Source of the DNA: an uncultured bacterium
GTDB taxonomy: Bacteria > Patescibacteria > JAEDAM01 > Absconditabacterales > Absconditicoccaceae
Assembly: GCA_937950065.1 (NCBI GenBank)
Contig: CALFEN010000019.1
Location: forward strand, 1-5,258
Length of the DNA: 5,258 nucleotides
Reading direction: 5' to 3'
Part shown: positions 1 to 5,258 of the stretch, one piece after another
How the letters are laid out: each line of letters opens with the position of its first letter
How positions within the stretch are numbered: the first letter of the stretch is position 1
Notes under the pieces: model-generated
Told to the model about the DNA's origin: nothing
Seen by the model: the letters and a program-made list of their open reading frames with translations, nothing else
Databases searched by the model: none
Translations under genes and position numbers: made by a program

Positions 1-315
1 TACAAATGTTGATTTAGCAGGATTGTATTCTATACCATCTGTAGCTTCTGTAAAAGATCAATTGTCCAAAATAACTTTACAATAGTTCTTTAAGAAATCT
101 TTTTTGGTGTATACATTAGTTTTCTTCAAATCCTCTATTATTTTATCTATATATTTAGAATTATAATTTGATCAAGTTTTTTCTCATTCTTCTCCAGAAA
201 CAGTTTTCTTACCCCAAAATGGAATTTTATCTCTATTTAGATATGCAAAAAATCATATTGATATAAATCAAACAAAAGCAATTATAAACACGATTTTCTT
301 AATATCTTTTTTCAT
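1..315 (-). CDS. Membrane-anchored protein, N-terminal 105 aa, 3' end outside window (code 25)
   Basis: ATG at 315 opens a frame that runs to the window edge, with five in-frame TGA codons read as glycine. The N-terminus is MKKDIKK followed by a hydrophobic segment (residues 8-26), then LNRDK. This looks like an uncleaved N-terminal anchor with the remainder outside the cytoplasm; a cleaved signal peptide is possible but less likely. Two of the TGA glycines (16 and 21) lie inside the membrane segment. The visible soluble part (27-105) is polar and charged with one cysteine (C79) in KNYCKV, and no recognisable domain. It begins 25 bases after the preceding gene and in a different frame, consistent with the same operon. 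The identity cannot be decided from the fragment seen. Confidence 0.75.
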
Positions 316-340
316 TTCTTTTATATAAAATGTTTAAATA
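316..340 (-). promoter_or_regulatory. 25-base A/T spacer before the membrane-anchored gene
   Basis: The coding strand reads tatttaaacattttatat then aaaagaa before ATG. The purine run aaaagaa abuts the start and is a poor match to a ribosome binding site. The TATATA-like run could serve as a weak -10 element, but no -35 partner is distinguishable in such A/T-rich sequence, so an internal promoter is not supported. No terminator is seen. Confidence 0.4.
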
Positions 341-1723
341 TTATTCTTTATAATAACAATCTCCTTCAGCATTTTTACATTGATTATCACATGCCTCCCC
401 AAGAGTTTTGGTTGCGTCCTTAAGCTCTTTTTTGGCTTTGTATACTTTTTTACTGAGTTCTGGGAAGTCCATTGTAACACTTGGTTCTGGAGCTTCAGAA
501 GGGATATCTGTCATAAAATCCGACTGCACATTTAGTATCGAAGTAAATGTTGTTTTCATCATTTTGGAGAAATTTTCTTTTTCCTCTTTTTTCTTCATAG
601 TATCAAGATTCAATTCTTCGTTTTTCTTTGAATCATCTCATTCCTGTGCTTCAGCTTCTCTTGCGTATTCAGCAGTATCATCTGAATAGCCCCTAAGGGT
701 ATCTTTGAGCTGTGCAGATTCCTGAACTATCTTCCCCAAAGATGAAAGTCAAGAATTTTTACTATCTCAAAGCAATTCTTTGAGATCTCATCAAATCTGC
801 ATTTTTATAATATCTTTCTTCCTTTCTGTGTATTCTCCGTTGAATCATCTAGATCATATTCATTTAAGCAAATTTTGTAACTTTGTCCGTGCTTTATTAA
901 GTTTTTGATAAGTATTACTTATTTTATCTCAAATATTTACTATATCGTCTATTTTCTCCAAAAAATCATCTAATTTATCAGGACATCAGCCTCATTCTTC
1001 TCATGAATTACTATCAAGCGAGCATCTATAAGCTTCCTGCAAATCCTTAATATAATTTGAGTTTAAAGAAGGATAATCATAATTCTTTGAGAATCTTCAA
1101 GTATAATCTTTGTAGGCTCCACGAACAAACTCATCAAGGTCGTAATCTTTTTTTACGTTGGTAAAAGATGCATGCAAAAATGTTTGTTTGAAAATCTTTT
1201 GAGTCTGCCACAGAAATCAGATTAATTCTCAATATGTTGTTCAGTCTTGAATTTCTACATCACTCAAGAGTTTAAGTTGTTTTAATTGAGAAGAATATTT
1301 TGATACATCAGAGCTACTCATCACTTCATCAAATCAACCATTTGTAGCAAGTTGTCTCATAGCATCTCATAAGGTTTTATCCAACGCTGAAACTTTTTTC
1401 CGATCTCTGACTGCAGGATAACCATTGTATATCACTTTGAAATCCGCTACCAAATCCTCTCATAGGAACTGGATTGGCATACCAAACAAAAGTTTGGAAT
1501 ATACGTAAATAGAATTTACTGCCTTACTTGAAATATTCTTTCATGTTTTTGACTTGATACTAGAAGCCAATGAATTCATGGCAGAAGTATATTGAGTGAG
1601 TTGAGAAGGAGATGACGTACAAGTCTGACAGCTTGATGATGAAGCATAAGAAAAAGGTGTAAAAATAAGATTTACATTTAATATACAGACAAATAACAAA
1701 CTAATCTTCAATTTCTTTCTCAT
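341..1723 (-). CDS. Secreted cysteine-containing protein, 460 aa, unknown function (code 25)
   Basis: The frame is complete: ATG at 1723, TAA at 341-343, with about 20 in-frame TGA codons read as glycine. The N-terminus is a signal peptide: basic MRKKLK, a hydrophobic stretch to residue 21, and probable cleavage after FSYA (residue 27). The mature protein would begin with serines and a CQTC pair (C32, C35). Five more cysteines follow: C234 and C247, bracketing a Gly/Glu-rich loop, and C445, C449 and C456 in a C-terminal cluster. Residues 60-230 are mixed, including GELIGFLWQ near the middle. Residues 255-300 look like a long amphipathic helix. Residues 355-390 are extremely charged (Lys/Glu/Asp) and probably a flexible or coiled linker. 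No catalytic motif is seen. Under the standard code only short fragments are open, such as 1541-1723 and 341-613; these are pieces of this one gene. Its place between two other exported or anchored proteins suggests an envelope or surface role; the exact function is unknown. Confidence 0.8.
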
Positions 1724-1747
1724 TCTTAATTATTTTTATTTTAAATA
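1724..1747 (-). promoter_or_regulatory. 24-base A/T spacer before the 460-aa gene
   Basis: The spacer contains only A and T except for one G near the start codon (aattaaga before ATG). No clear Shine-Dalgarno is present. Read in the frame shared by the two flanking genes, the TAG stop is followed by two more TAA codons, so termination is reinforced. The tatttaaa directly after the stop also occurs after the stop of the next gene. No hairpin is visible. Confidence 0.45.
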
Positions 1748-2572
1748 CTAACGTCATCAAGATGTACAATATTCTGCTCCGTTAACTTTTTGGGTCCAAT
1801 TTCAAATTGCTGCCTGCACTTCCGCAAGTTTTTCCAGTACGGTCGGCAATTTTTCTTGTCCAAAGTAATCTATCAAATAATTATGTACAGCATCTACTAG
1901 ATATTTTATTCACTTATTTACCATTACTGCTTTCATATAGGATATTTCCTGATTTATACGTTTATTAGCCAATGACATACAATTATCATATCATGTTTTT
2001 AATGTTTCTTCTGAAAAAATATTTAACATTCACATTCTAGCTGTATAAGCTTCATCACAGGCATTCCTATATTTTTGAGCCAATTTATCCTTATCCTTGA
2101 GAGTAACATCCCGTGCATCATTAAATTTATCAAAAATCTCTCAAGGTTTTTTTCATTTGGGGTCTTCTGCTATTTCTCTAATTTTCTTTCTCCGTTGTTC
2201 CCCATCCTTATCAAGTTCTCCATATGCCAATTCACTTATTCAATCCAGTTTCCTAAAACCCACATCTATAAGATGATCCATTAACCGTGGACTTTCCGGA
2301 ACCTTATCAGATCATCATTCTCACTCTATATATCATTTTTTACCACAATAAGATTTGAGATGACTCAATGCTGTCTTTATATCATCTTCTTTGAACACTT
2401 TAAACTTTCAAAGTTCATCTTTGATATCTTTAACTAGGGCGTCTTGATCCGACATAGCAAGTCAGCAATCATATTTATATTCTTCCATCACTGCTCACTC
2501 ATCTGCCCAAACAATGTTTAGTAGCAGAGATATTGTAAGTATAGGAAATATAAATATTTTTCTTTTTAGCAT
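1748..2572 (-). CDS. Secreted cysteine-containing helical protein, 274 aa, unknown function (code 25)
   Basis: The frame is complete: ATG at 2572 and TAG at 1748-1750, with 16 in-frame TGA codons read as glycine. The start is chosen because it gives a clear signal peptide: basic MLKRK, a hydrophobic core through residue 20, and probable cleavage after VWA (residue 23). The mature part is mostly charged, probably alpha-helical, with five cysteines at 36, 76, 172, 198 and 269. These are widely spaced and could form disulfides outside the cytoplasm, leaving one unpaired or bound to a partner. The C-terminal third (about residues 165-265) looks like a long helical bundle and contains RNACDEAY and YDNCMSLANKR. 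The end, CTSGGR, uses two adjacent TGA codons for its glycines. No enzyme motif or later membrane segment is visible. It lies 9 bases after the large surface-protein gene, in the same frame, and 24 bases before another exported protein, so co-expression is likely. I do not recognise the family. Confidence 0.8.
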
Positions 2573-2581
2573 CTTTTGTTT
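2573..2581 (-). promoter_or_regulatory. 9-base spacer and translation start region before the 274-aa gene
   Basis: On the coding strand the stop TAA is followed by aaacaaaag and then ATG. There is no GGAGG-like Shine-Dalgarno; the only candidate is the short purine run aaaag directly against the start codon. The spacer is too short for a promoter, so translation probably depends on ribosomes finishing the upstream gene. Upstream and downstream genes are in the same frame, separated by a single TAA and three sense codons. Confidence 0.5.
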
Positions 2582-5258
2582 TTATTTGGTTAAAGGTTCT
2601 ACTATATAATTTATATCAAACAAAGGATTGTTATCATTATCATAAATATTGTATATTATAGAATTACTATTTTTATCAAAAGTATATTTTCAAGTGTACT
2701 GAACATTATATGGTTCTGGGACATAGAATTGAGCGGTTTTTCAAATATAAAATACACATTCTCACATCTTCTTTTTGATACAATATCAGTCTTTAAACTC
2801 ATCATCTATATTTCAAGAAAGTTGCAAAAGCTCATAATCTCAATTATTTATCTTTATAGGATTATTTCAAGCTAATTCCTTTCATTTTAAATATATTTCA
2901 TAGAGAGCTGTTCAATCTTTTACTATATCTATTATAGGGACTTTTTTTGAAAAGTCCAATCTAAATGATATTTGGCTCTGATAATCTTTTGATATTGATA
3001 TATTTCAGTTATCAGATTGAATAACTCATATAGTGGCTTCATTGGAATCCTTTAGAACAATATTATCGGAATTATCAAATACTCATCATGTAAGAGTTTG
3101 ACTATCCGGAGAAATATCAAATTTAGCATCACCAGAATCTCAAGTCATATTTTCCCAATATCAATATCTATTCCTTTGAAAGATAACTGTAGCATCATCC
3201 ATATCTTGAGTAAGTTTTGCAGTAATCTCTGTTCAAGTAGATTTTTTGAGAGTAATATCCTTGATAGAAATATCAGGCACTCAAATCTGGACAACAACAT
3301 CTTCTTTTTGTACATTTCCTGCATGATCTTTTGCTACAAAAGTATATTTATCTTTTTGTACAGAAGTATAATATTTATCTTCCAAAGATATTTTTCATCA
3401 TTTAGCATCTTTTATGACTAATCCATTTTGTTCTATCCGGCACTCTACTACTACCCCATTATCTGACCAATTAGCATTTATATCATAACTTGTATTTATA
3501 TATCATTTAAGATTTGTTCATTCAGAAACTATTTTTCAGGTTTTGCTTCTTACCAAGTTTAATGAAAGAGTAGGACTTTGTTCGTCCGCCCAAACTTGAG
3601 GTCAGGCAGTCTTTTGCATAGACCAAGGTCAAGATTTTGTCCATAATTTATCATTGGAAGAATCTTTGGACATTGGTGCAACTTCTACATAATACCATTT
3701 GGAGATAATATCATTGAGCGTAATACTTACAGAACTTCAAGTAAGATCTTTTTTTATTATCTGATCTATATCACCATTTTTTTCTAAATCATAAGCAAAT
3801 CTTTTGGATATATCATCAAACGATACTTTGGTCCCTGATTCATCAAAACTATTTGGGACTATCAAAATATATTTTTTATCCAACATATCATTCCCATAAA
3901 ATTTTAACTCTTTGTCCTTATCATTAAAAACATCTACTCTTTGGACAAGTTTCATGATATATCAATCCTGATCCTCTCATTTATCCCAAGAAAAACTTAT
4001 ATTTTCACTCGTCTGTCAATTATTATCAAAAGTATCTAATCCATATGTATCACTCCATATTTTATATTTCTTTCATTTGAGACTATAATAACCATTATCA
4101 TCTGTACTGGATTTGATGGCATCAGGAGATTTAAATGTCTTAAATTCATAGAAATCATCATATAATTTGTGATCAGAATTTTTGAATCAATCCTCCTGAT
4201 CTGCATATTTTATGTAGACATTATTATTATCCCATCGCAAAATATCATCCTTACCATCTCCATTTATATCACTAAATTTGTATTCTTTATTTTCGTAAGC
4301 ATCATCTCATTTTTCATACCGATTTATAACATTGCGGTAATAACCATCTGATCATTCAGCAAAGAATCACTGGATATACTGTGTCATGTCTACATACTTG
4401 GAAATGGTACTGCTCGATGAAGAAGTGGAACTATCAGTTGAATTAGAAGTATCATTAGTATTATCTGTATCCGCTAATTTTAACATCTGATCTTGGAATC
4501 ATTTACCAAGATTTGCAGGGCTTGCCACCTCTGTAGACGATAAAGAAGATATTGGAGTATCTGTACTTTGATATACACTAGAAGGTGTATCATTTTCTTC
4601 ATAAGAATAGTTCGTATCTGTTTCATTAAAATATGATAGAGCAGTATCTACTTTTTGAGATACTGTATTCATATAATCTTTAGTTTTAGCATATGTGCTG
4701 TCGTCCATTTTTAAATATTCAGCATCATGTTCATTCATAGATTTCTTAAACCCATCAATAAGTTTTTTATTCAATTCTAGATAAGTTTTGGAAGGATTAG
4801 GCTGTCTGGATATTCTATCAATTGTTTCCTGATCTCCATTAAATAATGCTGCTTTAAAATTTATTTCTCATAATTGATCTGCTGTAGCAAGCTTATCATT
4901 TCCAAGATTTTCCAAAAATTCTTTATAATTATTTTTTATATTATCTTGCAATTTTTGATTCTCTTGTTTTTGCTGCAAGACATAATTTTGTGCAGCATTG
5001 ACAGCATTTTTTATTCATTGAACATTTGCAGTGACATTGTTTGGTTTAGTCAAATAAGAAACTATTTCTTTCTCTTTTTGCTTCATACTAGGATTTGTCT
5101 CCTGATCCGCCATATATACAAGTCATGATTTTAATTCTGCTTTTGCTGTTTCTATATCATATCCTGAACCACTTTTTGAGTTTGAGCTATCATTATAATT
5201 ATAAATCTGGATTCCGTTACTTCATCATGAAGAAGATTTATTCAAATTGAGGTTAATA
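2582..5258 (-). CDS. Large modular surface/secreted protein, 5' end outside window (code 25)
   Basis: The frame is open for 891 codons from the window edge to a TAA if TGA is read as glycine; about 39 TGA codons are in frame. The start lies upstream, so any signal peptide is unseen. Numbering from the first whole visible codon: residues 50-210 are charged, Gln/Asn/Lys-rich and probably helical or coiled coil; 208-252 is Ser/Thr/Pro-rich; 263-286 is a Ser/Thr/Asn/Asp linker with five consecutive serines (279-283). Residues 330-338 read DINGDGKDD, the calcium loop of FG-GAP/VCBS-type repeats, followed by ILRWDNNNVYIKYAD. Residues 417-552 resemble a fibronectin-III domain with a long insert (FSWDKGEDQDGY, WYYVEVAP, GPWS). 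Residues 573-655 resemble a bacterial Ig-like domain ending YTFVAKDHAGN. The rest is beta-rich and Asp/Asn-rich, without a recognisable sortase or other anchor at the C-terminus. It leads the visible operon, 9 bases before the next gene. The gene and code are near certain; the domain names rest on motif resemblance, and an adhesin role is inference. Confidence 0.8.

Noticed and set aside
341..613. Separate small gene on the minus strand (also 1541-1723, 3737-3955, 4499-4774)
   Set aside because: These fragments are bounded by TGA codons that read as glycine and are in frame with long continuous genes.
408..689. Plus-strand open frame of 93 codons
   Set aside because: It is antisense to the 460-aa gene, Ser/Phe-rich as expected for the complement of a Lys/Glu-rich gene, and has no start context of its own.
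1724..1747. Promoter in the A/T-only spacer
   Set aside because: TATAAT-like runs are expected by chance in pure A/T sequence; no -35 element or spacing supports a promoter.
2183..2218. EF-hand-like stretch ELDKDGE in the 274-aa protein (residues 119-130)
   Set aside because: The first ligand position is Glu rather than Asp and position 12 is Lys instead of Glu, so it does not fit a calcium-binding EF loop.
3098..3421. Plus-strand open frame of 107 codons, the longest under the standard code
   Set aside because: It is antisense to the large surface-protein gene; its Ile/Ser/Phe-rich composition is the shadow of Asp/Asn/Lys codons on the other strand.
4874..5128. Plus-strand hydrophobic frame resembling a small membrane protein (also 2075-2284 and 4169-4351)
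   Set aside because: The hydrophobicity arises from complementing Lys/Asn/Asp-rich coding sequence; the minus strand is continuously open there with motif support.
1..5258. Mycoplasma-type code (UGA = Trp), or decayed pseudogenes
   Set aside because: Trp at about 80 sites, including six Trp-Trp pairs, is implausible while TGG is already used for Trp. Decay would also create TAA, TAG and frameshifts, none of which appear inside the genes.

Overview
The window is about two-thirds A+T and looks almost non-coding under the standard code: no reading frame exceeds about 110 codons. When UGA is read as glycine (NCBI translation table 25), the minus strand resolves into four tightly packed genes that fill nearly the whole window. 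About 80 in-frame TGA codons fall inside these genes, including six adjacent TGA-TGA pairs. TGG is also present at positions that suit tryptophan, such as VWADE, FSWDK and GPWSM, so the code is not the Mycoplasma-type UGA=Trp. UGA=Gly is known from the candidate phyla Absconditabacteria (SR1) and Gracilibacteria (BD1-5/GN02). The source is therefore very probably one of these reduced, host-attached bacteria; I cannot choose between the two from this sequence.

Layout, in transcription order (right to left, minus strand): (1) 5258-2582, the C-terminal 891 residues of a large exported or surface protein, its start lying outside the window; (2) 2572-1748, a 274-residue protein with a signal peptide and five cysteines; (3) 1723-341, a 460-residue protein with a signal peptide and seven mature-part cysteines; (4) 315-1, the first 105 residues of a protein with an N-terminal membrane anchor, its end lying outside the window. 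The spacers are 9, 24 and 25 bases, all genes point the same way, and no terminator-like hairpin was noticed between them, so they look like one operon.

All three visible N-termini carry export signals or a membrane anchor, and the large protein has a helical N-terminal part, a Ser/Thr-rich linker, an FG-GAP/VCBS-like calcium loop, a fibronectin-III-like region and an Ig-like region. The group reads as a cell-surface or envelope module. A role in attachment to a host cell is a reasonable inference for this lineage but is not shown by the sequence. I recognise no named family for the three smaller proteins. No RNA genes, mobile elements, CRISPR arrays or convincing plus-strand genes were seen.
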